Assembly: GCF_002847305.1 (NCBI RefSeq)
Contig: NZ_CP025408.1
Location: 2,873,001-2,937,000 of the forward strand
Length of the DNA: 64,000 nt
Reading direction: 5' to 3'
Source of the DNA: Paracoccus tegillarcae
GTDB taxonomy: Bacteria > Pseudomonadota > Alphaproteobacteria > Rhodobacterales > Rhodobacteraceae
Shown: one piece after another, positions 43,749 to 52,689 of the stretch
Layout: every line of letters begins with the position of its first letter
Position numbering within the stretch: position 1 is the first letter of the stretch
The notes under the pieces: model-generated
Told to the model about the DNA's origin: nothing
The model's database searches: none
Seen by the model: the letters and a program-made list of their open reading frames with translations, nothing else
Made by a program: the position numbers and the translations under genes

Positions 43749-45287
43749 ATGAACGGCGTTCTGACAGCCAGTGGCAAGGTGATCGAACCACTACGAGAAT
43801 CGATGATGATGGACGACAAGGCACGTGCGCTCAGCCGTGTCGGCGTTGTCGATGTGGGTTCGAACTCGATCCGTCTGGTTGTGTTCGAAGGGGCTGCGCG
43901 CAGCCCGGCCTATTTCTTCAATGAAAAGGTCATGGCTGGTCTGGGTCAGAAAATGGCCGAAACCGGCCGCCTGAACCCGCAAGGGGTCGAGCGCGGTTTC
44001 GAGGCGCTTCGCCGCTTTGCGGTGCTGGCCGAGGGGATGAAGGTCAAGCCGCTGAGCTGTGTGGCCACGGCCGCCGTGCGCGACGCCGAAGACGGCCCGG
44101 AATTTCGCAAGCGCGTGGAAAAGGAACTGGGCCTTAAACTGCTGGTCGTCGATGGCGAGGAAGAGGCGCGGCTGTCGGCCCAGGGTGTGCTGTTGGGTTG
44201 GCCCGAGGCCAGCGGTCTGGTCTGCGATATCGGCGGCAACTCGATGGAGTTGGCGGTCCTCAAGGATGGCAAGGTCGGAAAATGCGCCACCTCGCAACTG
44301 GGCCCCTTTCGGTTGCAGCAGGTTGCGGGCGGCAAGGCCGGGCTGCGTGACTATATCAAGAAGACGATGCAAGAACTGGCCGAAGAGGTCGGCACCGATC
44401 ACCAGTGCATCTATCTGGTCGGCGGCAGTTGGCGCGCCATCGCCCGGCTGGATATCGAGCGTGTGGGCTATCCGATGACGGTCTTGCATGAATACCGGAT
44501 GCGCCCGCAGGCCGTGGGGCAGACGGTGAAATGGATCCTGGAAAACGACCCCGAAGAACTGCGCAAGAGCGTCGGCATCGGCAGCGCCCGGATGGAATTG
44601 GTGCCCCTGGCCAGTCAGGTGCTGCGCGAACTGGTGGCAACCTTCAAACCCAGGGAACTGGCGGTCAGCAGCTACGGTATCCGCGAGGGGCTGCTGTACG
44701 AGCATATGTCAAAGGCCCTGCGCAAGCGCGATCCGTTGATCGAGGGCGCGCGTTTTACCGAACGCCAGATGGCGCGGATGCCTGGTTTTGGCAAAAAGCT
44801 GTATAAATTCCTGCAGCCCTTGTTCGAAAACGCCAAACCCGATCGTGACCGGCTGATCCGCGCAGCCTGCATGTTGCATGACACGACCTGGCGCACCCAT
44901 CCCGACTACCGCGCCGAAGCCTGTTTCGACAATGTGACGCGCGCCAATATGGCAGCGCTCTCGCATCCCGAACGTGTCTTTCTGGGCCTGTCCTTGCTGC
45001 ACCGATACAAGAACAGCCGTGAAGATTCCCCGATGGAGCCGATCTTCGCCTTGCTCAATGATCGCCAAAAGCAGGATGCCGAGGTGCTGGGCAAGGCGAT
45101 GCGCTTCGGCGCCATGTTCTCGGTCAAGGACCCCTCCAAGGCGGGCAGCCTCAAGCTGTATCCCAAGAAGAAGAAGCTTGAGTTGCACCTGACCAAGATC
45201 GGACAGGCGATGTTCGGAGAGGTCGCGCTGTCGCGGTTTGAATCGTTGTGCAAGGCGATGGAAGTCGAGCCGGTCGTGGTAGGATAG
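43749..45287 (+). CDS. ppx: exopolyphosphatase (Ppx/GppA family)
   Basis: A 512-residue phosphatase that removes phosphate from polyphosphate ends, and in some relatives from pppGpp. The ASKHA phosphate loop is VVDVGSNSIRLVVFEG, and GGNSMELAVL and LVGGSWRAIARLD are the second and third motifs. A helical C-terminal domain (from about 330) follows. The ATG at 43749 has AAAGGGG upstream; a TTG 12 codons earlier is less likely. Paired with ppk1 upstream. Confidence 0.94.
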   Translation: MNGVLTASGKVIEPLRESMMMDDKARALSRVGVVDVGSNSIRLVVFEGAARSPAYFFNEKVMAGLGQKMAETGRLNPQGVERGFEALRRFAVLAEGMKVKPLSCVATAAVRDAEDGPEFRKRVEKELGLKLLVVDGEEEARLSAQGVLLGWPEASGLVCDIGGNSMELAVLKDGKVGKCATSQLGPFRLQQVAGGKAGLRDYIKKTMQELAEEVGTDHQCIYLVGGSWRAIARLDIERVGYPMTVLHEYRMRPQAVGQTVKWILENDPEELRKSVGIGSARMELVPLASQVLRELVATFKPRELAVSSYGIREGLLYEHMSKALRKRDPLIEGARFTERQMARMPGFGKKLYKFLQPLFENAKPDRDRLIRAACMLHDTTWRTHPDYRAEACFDNVTRANMAALSHPERVFLGLSLLHRYKNSREDSPMEPIFALLNDRQKQDAEVLGKAMRFGAMFSVKDPSKAGSLKLYPKKKKLELHLTKIGQAMFGEVALSRFESLCKAMEVEPVVVG

Positions 45288-45512
45288 GGACGAGGCCCGC
45301 GATTGGTGGATGTCGCTTCCGCGGGACCTTGCGGGCTTTCGCTGCAGATTCGCCAATTTCCGGTTCGGCGAACCGTTCAACAAATGGTCGGTTTTGGAAT
45401 GGCTGTGCGGATGCGACGGATGGCAGATTCGGGGCCATGAAAATGATCCACACGCCTTGCTGCATCATACTATAAGGCGCCTGAACCAGTCTAATTGCAG
45501 GAGGACAGTGCC
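45288..45512. other. intergenic region between ppx and the VOC gene
   Basis: No gene is seen. GCCCGC (45295) and GCGGGC (45331) could form a weak stem followed by CTTT, a possible ppx terminator. TTCGCC / GGCGAA makes a second small stem. Base composition falls towards A/T at the right end, beginning the low-GC islet. Confidence 0.45.
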
Positions 45513-45860
45513 ATGGCTGTTACCAGGATAGTTGCAAACCTTTCCGCGCCAGACCCGCTCGCGCTCGCGCAATTTTACCAAGAGGTTTTCGATATGGACT
45601 TGCCGCTGGATATGGGATGGATCTCGTTCTTAGCGAACAATTCGACACAGAAGATTGAGTTGCATACTGCCTCCGAAGGAGGCTCAGGCACGGAGTTGCC
45701 AGTGATCTCAATCGGTGTTGATGATCTTGATGCCACTGAAGCGGCAGTCCGCGCAGCCCGAGCAGAAATTGTCTATGGCCCGATCAAAGAAGATTGGGGC
45801 CTTCGAAGGTTCTACTTCCGCGACCCGGCAGGCAATCTTGTCAACGTTGTTGACAGCTAA
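45513..45860 (+). CDS. VOC (glyoxalase/bleomycin-resistance fold) family protein
   Basis: A 115-residue vicinal-oxygen-chelate protein, one betaalphabetabetabeta pair. It begins AVTRIVANLSAPDPLALAQFYQEVF and ends YFRDPAGNLVNVVDS, as usual in the family. Glutamates typical of metal binding are not all obvious, so enzymatic activity is open. The start is ATG 45513 behind AGGAGG. Codon use (TTA, ACA, GCA, GAA, many T- or A-ending codons) differs clearly from the neighbouring genes, which points to recent acquisition. Confidence 0.88.
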   Translation: MAVTRIVANLSAPDPLALAQFYQEVFDMDLPLDMGWISFLANNSTQKIELHTASEGGSGTELPVISIGVDDLDATEAAVRAARAEIVYGPIKEDWGLRRFYFRDPAGNLVNVVDS

Positions 45861-46186
45861 CCGCACAACGACAGGCCTTCATTGGGGTGGCCCTAAGGGC
45901 ACCGATCCGCGCGATAAGCAAACTTTCGACGTCGGGCCCGAACGGCAATTTTTTCTCGCATAGCGAACCTTGGGGATTCACATATCCACCTTTTTGGCAC
46001 GTCTTGAGAGGCGACGGTTCTTCACTGCCACAAACCCCGCTCAAAACCCCGGCAGTTGTTGCAGGGTTTTGCTTCACTGTTGATTGCAGCCATTCGAACA
46101 CATTGCGGCATCGGTCACTCTGGGCTCTAAGCCGACCCCGACTATTTGAAAGAAGTCAGATCAAGCGGCGCTTGCCTCTGACAAGA
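45861..46186. other. 326-base gene-poor, low-GC stretch between the VOC gene and hisH
   Basis: No convincing gene is found. An 86-residue frame on the minus strand (45841-46101) starts in the VOC gene and has no recognisable domain. CAAAACCC (46042-46049) and GGGTTTTG (46064-46071) form an 8-bp stem that might terminate hisH or the VOC transcript. Composition is lower in G/C than the surroundings. Confidence 0.55.
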
Positions 46187-46816
46187 CTATACCTGCCAGT
46201 GCAGAAAATTCGTTATAATCCGCAGGCCCACCGCCTGCGATTTTTCGGGGTGGAACTGGGTGCCGACGATATTGTCGCGGCCCACAACCGCCGTGATCGG
46301 TCCACCGTAATCCGCATGGGCCAGACGGTGTTTGGGATCTTTCACCTGAAACTGCCAGCTATGGACGAAATAGGCGTGATCGCCGGTGGCCACGCCTTCC
46401 AGCACCGGGTGCGGATTGTCGATGAGAAGATCGTTCCAGCCCATATGTGGCACTTTCAGGTCCGGGGCGTCGATGGCCACGACCTCGCCGCCGATCCAGC
46501 CCAGCCCCTCGGTGGGGCGGTATTCATGTCCCAGATCGGCCAGCATCTGCATGCCGACGCAGATGCCCATGAAGGGCACGCCGCGGTTCAAGACCGCCTC
46601 GCGCAGGGCATCCGCCATGCCGTCCACTTCGCCCAGGGCGGCGCGGCAGGCGGGGAAGGCGCCGTCGCCGGGCAGCACGATGCGGTCGGCGCGGGCGGCA
46701 ACATCGGGGTCCGAGGTCACGGTGATCTCGGCCCCGACCTCGCGGCCCATCAGCTGAAACGCCTTTTCCGCCGAATGCAGGTTGCCGCTGTCGTAATCAA
46801 TCAGCGCAACCTTCAT
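46187..46816 (-). CDS. hisH: imidazole glycerol phosphate synthase, glutamine amidotransferase subunit
   Basis: A 209-residue class I glutaminase that supplies ammonia to HisF in histidine synthesis. The triad is C86 (in GICVGMQ), H189 and E191 (in QFHPEKSQ). The oxyanion and partner-contact residues around VPHMGWN are conserved. It overlaps hisB by four bases. The partner hisF, and hisA, usual downstream neighbours in Rhodobacteraceae, are not adjacent; instead the low-GC stretch follows. Confidence 0.96.
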   Translation of the reverse strand: MKVALIDYDSGNLHSAEKAFQLMGREVGAEITVTSDPDVAARADRIVLPGDGAFPACRAALGEVDGMADALREAVLNRGVPFMGICVGMQMLADLGHEYRPTEGLGWIGGEVVAIDAPDLKVPHMGWNDLLIDNPHPVLEGVATGDHAYFVHSWQFQVKDPKHRLAHADYGGPITAVVGRDNIVGTQFHPEKSQAVGLRIITNFLHWQV

Positions 46817-47400
46817 AGCGCGCCCTTGGTCGAAGGCAGCACACCGGCCATGCGCGGATCGGGCTCGACCGCCTCGCGCAGGGCGCGGGCGACGGCTTTG
46901 AAGGCGGCCTCGGCGATGTGGTGCGAATTGATCCCGTGGATGCGATCAACATGCAGGGTAATGCCACCATGCGTGGAAAGCGCCTGAAAGAATTCGCGCA
47001 CCAGTTCGGTGTCGAATGTGCCGATCTTGGCCGTCGGGAAATCGACATTCCACACCAGAAAGGGACGTGCCGACAGGTCCAGCGCGGCGCGCACCAGCGT
47101 ATCGTCCATTGCCAGCAAAAAGCTGCCATAGCGCCGGATGCCACGCTTGTCGCCCAGAGCCTGCGTCAGCGCCTGACCGATGGCAATGCCGGTATCCTCG
47201 ACGGTGTGGTGATCGTCGATGTGCAGATCGCCCGTCGCGCGAACGGTCAGATCTATCAGCGAGTGGCGCGACAACTGGTCCAGCATATGGTCGAAAAAGC
47301 CGACGCCGGTCCGGTTGTCATAGGTCCCGGTGCCGTCCAGATTGACGGTAACCTCGATCTGGGTTTCGGCGGTGTCGCGGGTGATGGTGGCTGTGCGCAT
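46813..47400 (-). CDS. hisB: imidazoleglycerol-phosphate dehydratase
   Basis: A 195-residue enzyme of histidine biosynthesis, single-function form. The paired metal motifs are [14 protein letters not shown] and [15 protein letters not shown], and [15 protein letters not shown] is the N-terminal signature. The start MRTATITRD at 47400 gives the usual alphaproteobacterial length; the frame extends five more codons to 47415. Co-transcribed with hisH. Confidence 0.96.
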   Translation of the reverse strand: MRTATITRDTAETQIEVTVNLDGTGTYDNRTGVGFFDHMLDQLSRHSLIDLTVRATGDLHIDDHHTVEDTGIAIGQALTQALGDKRGIRRYGSFLLAMDDTLVRAALDLSARPFLVWNVDFPTAKIGTFDTELVREFFQALSTHGGITLHVDRIHGINSHHIAEAAFKAVARALREAVEPDPRMAGVLPSTKGAL

Positions 47401-47447
47401 CGGCTGATCCTTCATCTTACGCGGCGCTTATAGGCCGTGCGGGCCGG

Positions 47448-48803
47448 TCAGCCAAGATGCACTTGTCCCTCGGGATAGCGGACCCGCGATGCAACCCGCG
47501 TGGCCAGGAAAACCCCCAGAGTCAGCGGGCCGACCCGGCCCAGAAACATCATCACCATGATCGCGATGCGGCCGAAATCGGACAACTCGCTCGTATAGCC
47601 GCGCGACAGGCCGGTGGTGCCGAAGGCGCTGGCGACCTCGAAGGCGATATCGAGGAAATGCCCGTCATGCGTGGCGGTCAGAATGAACGTGGCGGTAAAG
47701 GTCAGCATCGCGGCGATGGCCATCAGGGCCATGACTTTCATCACCTCTTCCAACCCGACCGATCGGCCAAAGGCCCAGACATGGGTGCGGCGTCGAAAAA
47801 AGGCGATGGTGGCCAGCACCATGACCACGACGGTTGTCACCTTTATCCCGCCAGCAGTCGATGTCGGGCCACCGCCGATGATCATCAGCGCCATATACAA
47901 CAGTGACGTGGAATCGTGCAGCCCCCCGATATCGGTGCTGTTAAAGCCTGCCGTGCGCGGTGTGACCCCCTGAAACCAGGCTACCGCCATGCGTGCGGCG
48001 GCGCTGTCATATTGCCCAAGCGTGCGCGGATTGTTCCATTCGAGCAGTGCTGTCAGCCCGACGCCCAGCACGATCAGCACCGCGGTTCCCACCAGCATCA
48101 ACCGTGTGTGCAGCGTATAGCCGCGCCAGAAGGGGCGGCCTGCAATGTCGGACACCACGAGGTAGCCGATGCCCCCGGTGATGAACAGCGCCGGGATCAC
48201 GATATTGACGATCGGGTCAGTGGCATAGCGCACGAGCCCGGTCGAAAAGGTCGAGAAACCGGCATTGTTGAAGGCCGAAACCGAATGAAAGATCGCGTGC
48301 CAGATGCCCTGATGGAACCCGTATATTGGCACAAAGGTCAAAGCCAGCAGCATCGCGCCGGCCACTTCAGCCAGCAAGACAACGCGAAAGATTGTCCGGA
48401 CCAGCCGGGTCAGGCTGTCATAAGAGGTCTGGCGCAGATCCTCGCGCAGGTATTGATGATGGGTGACACCCATTGGCACGCCAAGCGCCACAAAGATCAG
48501 CACTGCAAAGGTCATCAGCCCCAGGCCACCCAGCTGGATCAGCAGCATGACGATCAGCTGGCCCCAGAAGCTCAGCGTCAGTTCCGTGTCCAGCACCGCC
48601 AGCCCGGTCACCGTCACCGCCGAGGTCGAGGTGAACAGCGCGTCCATCGCCGTGATCGGACGGGTGGTGGCAAAGGGCATCGACAGACCAACTGCGCCCA
48701 GCAGGATCAGTGCCAGATACAGCGTGGCCAGCACCGCCGTCGGTGGTGTCCGGTTCAGCCAGCGCCGAAAACCGCGACGGGTTGGGCGGGGCAGTTGGAT
48801 CAC
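47448..48803 (-). CDS. ktrB: potassium uptake protein, KtrB/TrkH family
   Basis: A 451-residue membrane subunit with four repeated helix-loop-helix units that form a K+ pathway. Selectivity-filter-like loops are visible around STSAVTVTGL, SVSAFNNAGFS, GVTPRTAGFN and SAFGTTGLSRG. The length (about 450) fits KtrB better than the longer TrkH. The start is GTG 48803, overlapping the stop of the regulator gene (GTGA). It works with the cytosolic subunit encoded just upstream, probably in osmotic adaptation with the BCCT transporter nearby. Confidence 0.92.
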   Translation of the reverse strand: MIQLPRPTRRGFRRWLNRTPPTAVLATLYLALILLGAVGLSMPFATTRPITAMDALFTSTSAVTVTGLAVLDTELTLSFWGQLIVMLLIQLGGLGLMTFAVLIFVALGVPMGVTHHQYLREDLRQTSYDSLTRLVRTIFRVVLLAEVAGAMLLALTFVPIYGFHQGIWHAIFHSVSAFNNAGFSTFSTGLVRYATDPIVNIVIPALFITGGIGYLVVSDIAGRPFWRGYTLHTRLMLVGTAVLIVLGVGLTALLEWNNPRTLGQYDSAAARMAVAWFQGVTPRTAGFNSTDIGGLHDSTSLLYMALMIIGGGPTSTAGGIKVTTVVVMVLATIAFFRRRTHVWAFGRSVGLEEVMKVMALMAIAAMLTFTATFILTATHDGHFLDIAFEVASAFGTTGLSRGYTSELSDFGRIAIMVMMFLGRVGPLTLGVFLATRVASRVRYPEGQVHLG

Positions 48804-49456
48804 AACCGATCGCCAAAGGCCGTCAGTTCGGATCGCTTGCCCAGCAACAACAACCGGTCGCCTTCCTTCAGGCGCAGCTGCTGATCGTCGGTTGGCAGGA
48901 ATTCGGTCCCGCGCATCAATCCGAGCAGGCGAATGTCCTGCCCTTTGCTCAGATCGGCCAGCGCCGAGCCGTCGTGACGTCGGGGGATCAGCAGGTTCAC
49001 CACGCTGAACCCGTTCCCGAGTGCGACATAATCCTGAACCGCCGGATTGTTGAGCATTTGCGCGGTGTGACGACCCATTTCCAGCGCAGGCAGGATCACG
49101 CGGTCGACCCCGATCTTGGACAGGATACGATGCTGAGTCCGGTTTTCGGCTTTGGCCCAGACCGTGCCCAGACCGATCAGCCGCAGGTTCATCGAGGCAA
49201 GGATACTGCCTTCCAGGTCATTGCCGATGGACACCAGGGCGACATCGTAATTGCCGGCGCCGGCCTCGCGTAGCGCGCCTTCATCGGTTGCGTCCAGAAT
49301 GACGGCATTGGGCAGGGTCTCGGCCAGCATGGCGACACGCTTTGGGTCCTTGTCGATGCCCAGCACCCGATTGCCGAAACGCGCCAGTTCGGTTGCGATC
49401 ACGCCTCCAAAGCTACCCAGTCCGACGACGACGAAACTGCGATTTCTGCGACTCAT
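48800..49456 (-). CDS. ktrA: potassium uptake regulatory subunit, KtrA/TrkA family (RCK domains)
   Basis: A 218-residue cytosolic protein. It has an RCK N-domain with the nucleotide motif VVGLGSFGG and acidic GIDKD, and a C-terminal RCK_C domain (about 140-218). Such rings gate KtrB according to bound nucleotide. A single RCK pair, rather than the doubled TrkA form, again points to a Ktr system. It starts divergently from the BCCT gene across 251 bases. Confidence 0.94.
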   Translation of the reverse strand: MSRRNRSFVVVGLGSFGGVIATELARFGNRVLGIDKDPKRVAMLAETLPNAVILDATDEGALREAGAGNYDVALVSIGNDLEGSILASMNLRLIGLGTVWAKAENRTQHRILSKIGVDRVILPALEMGRHTAQMLNNPAVQDYVALGNGFSVVNLLIPRRHDGSALADLSKGQDIRLLGLMRGTEFLPTDDQQLRLKEGDRLLLLGKRSELTAFGDRL

Positions 49457-49707
49457 TTCGTGGCTCCGGTCCTGGCGGCGGCGATAGTGGGTAGCTCGGA
49501 GATCGGGGTCAAGGCGCTTCCGCCGTTACAGCGGCGCTGGCTGATTCGGTCGTTTTGTGGCTGAATACTGTCGCGGACCCTATAGTGCCGGGCGACCGGG
49601 TGGCCATTCTGAACAAGATGTGACAGCTTGGCCGTCCTTGGCGGAAAACCGCTGATCGGCCGCGATGAGACGACCGAAATGACAAACAAAATAAGGAAAG
49701 GGACGGA
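49457..49707. promoter_or_regulatory. divergent control region between ktrA and the BCCT gene
   Basis: This 251-base gap must hold promoters for both the ktrAB unit and the BCCT transporter. AAGGAAAGGG before 49708 is the BCCT ribosome site. CCGCC / GGCGG elements near 49525-49545 can form a small stem. I could not assign -35/-10 pairs confidently. Confidence 0.5.
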
Positions 49708-51432
49708 ATGAAAGACCCAACCGATCCACGCAAGGGCCTCAAGGGGCGCCCTGAAGACCGCGAGGCGCAGCGCCGCGTTCTCAAGGGCGAAGCCGAGATC
49801 GTGGAAACCGATGACGAAGCCATCCCCTCACCCGAAGGCGTGACCGAGGTCATCGATACCGATTATGAAATCGGTCAAGACAATATCTCCAGCGATGGCA
49901 AGGTTCCCTTCGACATTCACAACCCTGTCTTTGTGATCTCGGCGACGGCCATCTTGATCTTTACCGTGGTCACGATGCTGTTTGCCAGCGCGCTGGAACC
50001 GTATTTCACGGGCATGCGCGATGCGCTAACGGGCGGGCTGGACTGGTTCTTCCTGATCGCAGGCAATATCTTCGTGCTGGTCTGTGTTGTGCTGATCCTG
50101 TCGCCTTATGGCAGTGTCCGACTGGGTGGCCCAGATGCCACGCCTGACTTTACCATGACCGGCTGGTTCGCGATGTTGTTCGCGGCAGGCATGGGCATCG
50201 GCCTGATGTTCTATGGCGTCAGCGAGCCGATCAGCCATTTCGATACGTCACTGGCCGGACCGGTCGTCGAAAACGGCGTTCGTACCGACTGGGCACCCTT
50301 GCAGGGCGCACCGGGGGATGAACTGGGGGCACGCCGTCTGGGCATGGCCGCGACCATCTTCCACTGGGGTCTGCACCCTTGGGCGATCTATGCCGTTGTC
50401 GCGCTGGCGCTGGCATTGTTCAGCTATAACAAGGGTCTGCCGCTGACCATGCGGTCGATCTTTTATCCGATCTTCGGCGAACGCGTCTGGGGCTGGACCG
50501 GCCACTGCATCGACATTCTTGCTGTGTTTGCAACGATCTTCGGTCTTGCAACCTCGCTTGGCTTTGGCGCCGAGCAGGCGACCGCAGGCCTGAGCTACCT
50601 GTTCGGCATCCCGAATACGACACTGACCAAGATCATCCTGATCATCGCGATCACGGGTGTGGCGATGCTGTCGGTTGTTCTGGGCGTCGAAAAAGGTGTG
50701 AAACGCCTGTCCGAGATCAACATGGGTCTGGCCCTGTTGCTGCTGTTGTTCGTCATTGCTGTCGGCCCGACCGCCGACATCATCAGCGGGTTCTTCGGCA
50801 ATCTGGGCGCCTATGCCAAAGAGCTGATCCCGCTGTCGAACCCATTCGGGCGTGACGACGACAACTTCCGTCAGGGCTGGACCGCGTTCTACTGGGCGTG
50901 GTGGATCAGCTGGTCACCGTTCGTGGGCATGTTCATCGCGCGGGTTTCGCGCGGGCGGACTGTGCGTGAACTGCTGGTCGCTGTGCTGGTCGTGCCGTCG
51001 ATCGTCTGCGTGTTGTGGATGACCGCGATGGGTGGCACCGCGATCTCGCTGACCCTGGGCGGCTTTACCGGCATCTCTGACGCGGCGCTTGAACTGAAGC
51101 TGTTCCAGATGCTGTCGCAACTGCCGCTGGCAAGCATCACCAGCTTTGTCGGTATCATCCTGGTGATCGTGTTCTTCGTGACCTCGTCGGATTCCGGTTC
51201 GCTGGTCATCGACACGATCGCTGCAGGCGGCAAGATCAACGCGCCCGTTCCGCAGCGCGTGTTCTGGTGCACCTTTGAAGGGCTGGTCGCGATTGCGCTG
51301 ATGCTGGGTGGCGGCCTTGGGGCGCTGCAGGCGATGGCGGTTTCGACGGGCTTCCCGTTCACCATCGTGCTGCTTGGCGCGGTCTGGGCGATCTTCAAGG
51401 GATTGCATGCTGAAAGGCGCGAAACCGCCTGA
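49708..51432 (+). CDS. BCCT-family (betaine/choline/carnitine) transporter
   Basis: A 574-residue transporter of compatible solutes. About 65 hydrophilic residues, many acidic, precede 12 membrane helices; such extensions can sense osmotic state. The family glycine-rich stretch GMGIGLMFYGVSEP and the signature region around FYWAWWISWSPFVGMFIARVSRGR (core WWISWSPFVGMFIARVSRG) carry the aromatic box. Substrate is likely glycine betaine or choline. It is followed by a strong terminator. Confidence 0.95.
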   Translation: MKDPTDPRKGLKGRPEDREAQRRVLKGEAEIVETDDEAIPSPEGVTEVIDTDYEIGQDNISSDGKVPFDIHNPVFVISATAILIFTVVTMLFASALEPYFTGMRDALTGGLDWFFLIAGNIFVLVCVVLILSPYGSVRLGGPDATPDFTMTGWFAMLFAAGMGIGLMFYGVSEPISHFDTSLAGPVVENGVRTDWAPLQGAPGDELGARRLGMAATIFHWGLHPWAIYAVVALALALFSYNKGLPLTMRSIFYPIFGERVWGWTGHCIDILAVFATIFGLATSLGFGAEQATAGLSYLFGIPNTTLTKIILIIAITGVAMLSVVLGVEKGVKRLSEINMGLALLLLLFVIAVGPTADIISGFFGNLGAYAKELIPLSNPFGRDDDNFRQGWTAFYWAWWISWSPFVGMFIARVSRGRTVRELLVAVLVVPSIVCVLWMTAMGGTAISLTLGGFTGISDAALELKLFQMLSQLPLASITSFVGIILVIVFFVTSSDSGSLVIDTIAAGGKINAPVPQRVFWCTFEGLVAIALMLGGGLGALQAMAVSTGFPFTIVLLGAVWAIFKGLHAERRETA

Positions 51433-51451
51433 TCAGAGGCTGTTTGGAAAA

Positions 51452-51486
51452 AAGGACGGGCGGGTAACTCCGCCCGTCCTTGTTTT
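51452..51486 (+). terminator. rho-independent terminator after the BCCT gene
   Basis: A 12-base perfect stem (AAGGACGGGCGG / CCGCCCGTCCTT) with loop GTAACT, followed by GTTTT. The stem begins 20 bases after the stop codon. Clear and strong. Confidence 0.93.
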
Positions 51487-51551
51487 ATGAAGCGGGGAAT
51501 GTCAAAAAGTCTGTTAAAGCTAAGCTCGCGAATGCCGTAAGGACTGAAGTG

Positions 51552-52244
51552 ATGAGTGATATAAAGGCCAGTGAGCGCCGGCTGGCGGCTGCGCTTGACC
51601 GTATCGACTATCTTCTGGAAACCGCCGCTGCTCCGAAACGGGGCGATCTGGGTCAGGGGACTGCAGCAGATAGCGCGCCGCCGCAGGCTGACGCTGCGCT
51701 GCAGGCCCAGATGGCCGAAGTGTTGGCCGATAATCAGCGCCTGCATTCCGCGCTGGAGGCGATGCGACCGCAATTGCAATCGACACATGACGCCGGCGAC
51801 GACGGCGAGAGTTACCGGGTGGCGGAACTGGGCGATCAGGCCGCGCGCCTGTCATCGGCAAACGAGGAATTGGTGTCCGCCAATCGCGGACTGATCGAGG
51901 CCCTTGCCGGCACGAATGATGGCGTCGAGGCCGTGGCTGTTGCTTTGGAGGCCGAAATAGAGGGGCTGCGCGCCGCCCGCGCTGCCGAGATTTCGCAGTT
52001 TGCCGATCTCATGGCCGAATTGCAGCGAATGCTGACCGAATCCGCCGCAGCAGATGCGCCCTTCGCCGCAGATGTTGCGGTGGCCGAGGTTGAAAGCCGC
52101 GATGCCGATATCGTCAGTTTCGGCGATGAAGGCGGCGTGCCAGAGCAGTCGCGCGAGCGCGAAACGACTTTTGATGCCGTCTATGGCGACGAACCCGACG
52201 ATCCGGGCGCCGATCTGGACGATGCAGAGAATGGGGGCCGGTAA
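51552..52244 (+). CDS. coiled-coil protein upstream of zapA
   Basis: A 230-residue cytosolic protein rich in Ala, Glu and Asp with predicted coiled coil from about residue 8 to 155 and an acidic, disordered tail (DDPGADLDDAENGG). No enzymatic motif is seen. The frame is open from 51480, but that start lies within the terminator; ATG 51552 fits. It abuts zapA without a gap, so a role in division or Z-ring assembly is plausible but unproven. Confidence 0.8.
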   Translation: MSDIKASERRLAAALDRIDYLLETAAAPKRGDLGQGTAADSAPPQADAALQAQMAEVLADNQRLHSALEAMRPQLQSTHDAGDDGESYRVAELGDQAARLSSANEELVSANRGLIEALAGTNDGVEAVAVALEAEIEGLRAARAAEISQFADLMAELQRMLTESAAADAPFAADVAVAEVESRDADIVSFGDEGGVPEQSRERETTFDAVYGDEPDDPGADLDDAENGGR

Positions 52245-52607
52245 ATGGCGGAAGTTGATTTCACGATCGGACACAAGGAATACCGCCTTGCCAGTCAACC
52301 GGGCGAAGAGCGCCTGCTAAAGCGCGCCGCGGCGCTGCTGGACACAGAGGCGCAGCAGATCCTGGAACAGGCCGGGCGGATGCCCGAGCCGCGCTTGCTG
52401 CTGCTGGCGGGCCTGATGCTGGCCGATAAGTTCAACACCCTGGAAGATCGCGCCGACAAGGCCGAAAAGCAGTTGCAACGGCTGCAATCCAACCCGGCCA
52501 AGGTCGAGGTCCCGGTGATCCCCGAGGACCTGAAAGAGGCGATGGCCGAACTCGCCGCCCGCGCCGAATCGCTGTCCGAGCAGCTTGAAGAACGGATGGG
52601 CGACTGA
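52245..52607 (+). CDS. zapA: cell division protein ZapA
   Basis: A 120-residue FtsZ-associated protein that bundles Z-ring filaments. The globular head is [26 protein letters not shown] and the C-terminal half is a coiled coil used for dimerisation. The start follows the stop of the coiled-coil gene directly (TAAATG). A hairpin follows before purA. Confidence 0.92.
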   Translation: MAEVDFTIGHKEYRLASQPGEERLLKRAAALLDTEAQQILEQAGRMPEPRLLLLAGLMLADKFNTLEDRADKAEKQLQRLQSNPAKVEVPVIPEDLKEAMAELAARAESLSEQLEERMGD

Positions 52608-52615
52608 CGCGCCAA

Positions 52616-52642
52616 ATCGCCGCTTTCATCCGCTGCGGCGAT
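52616..52642 (+). terminator. hairpin after zapA
   Basis: ATCGCCGC and GCGGCGAT form a perfect 8-base stem with an 11-base loop, starting eight bases after the zapA stop, followed by CCTCTATT. A weak intrinsic terminator or processing site before purA. Confidence 0.55.
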
Positions 52643-52689
52643 CCTCTATTCCCTCATGCGGCGAATTTCGGACCGGAAGGGGGCATTTC

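Noticed and set aside
45841..46101. 86-residue minus-strand frame in the low-GC islet
   Set aside because: No recognisable domain or good ribosome site, and it overlaps the end of the VOC gene.
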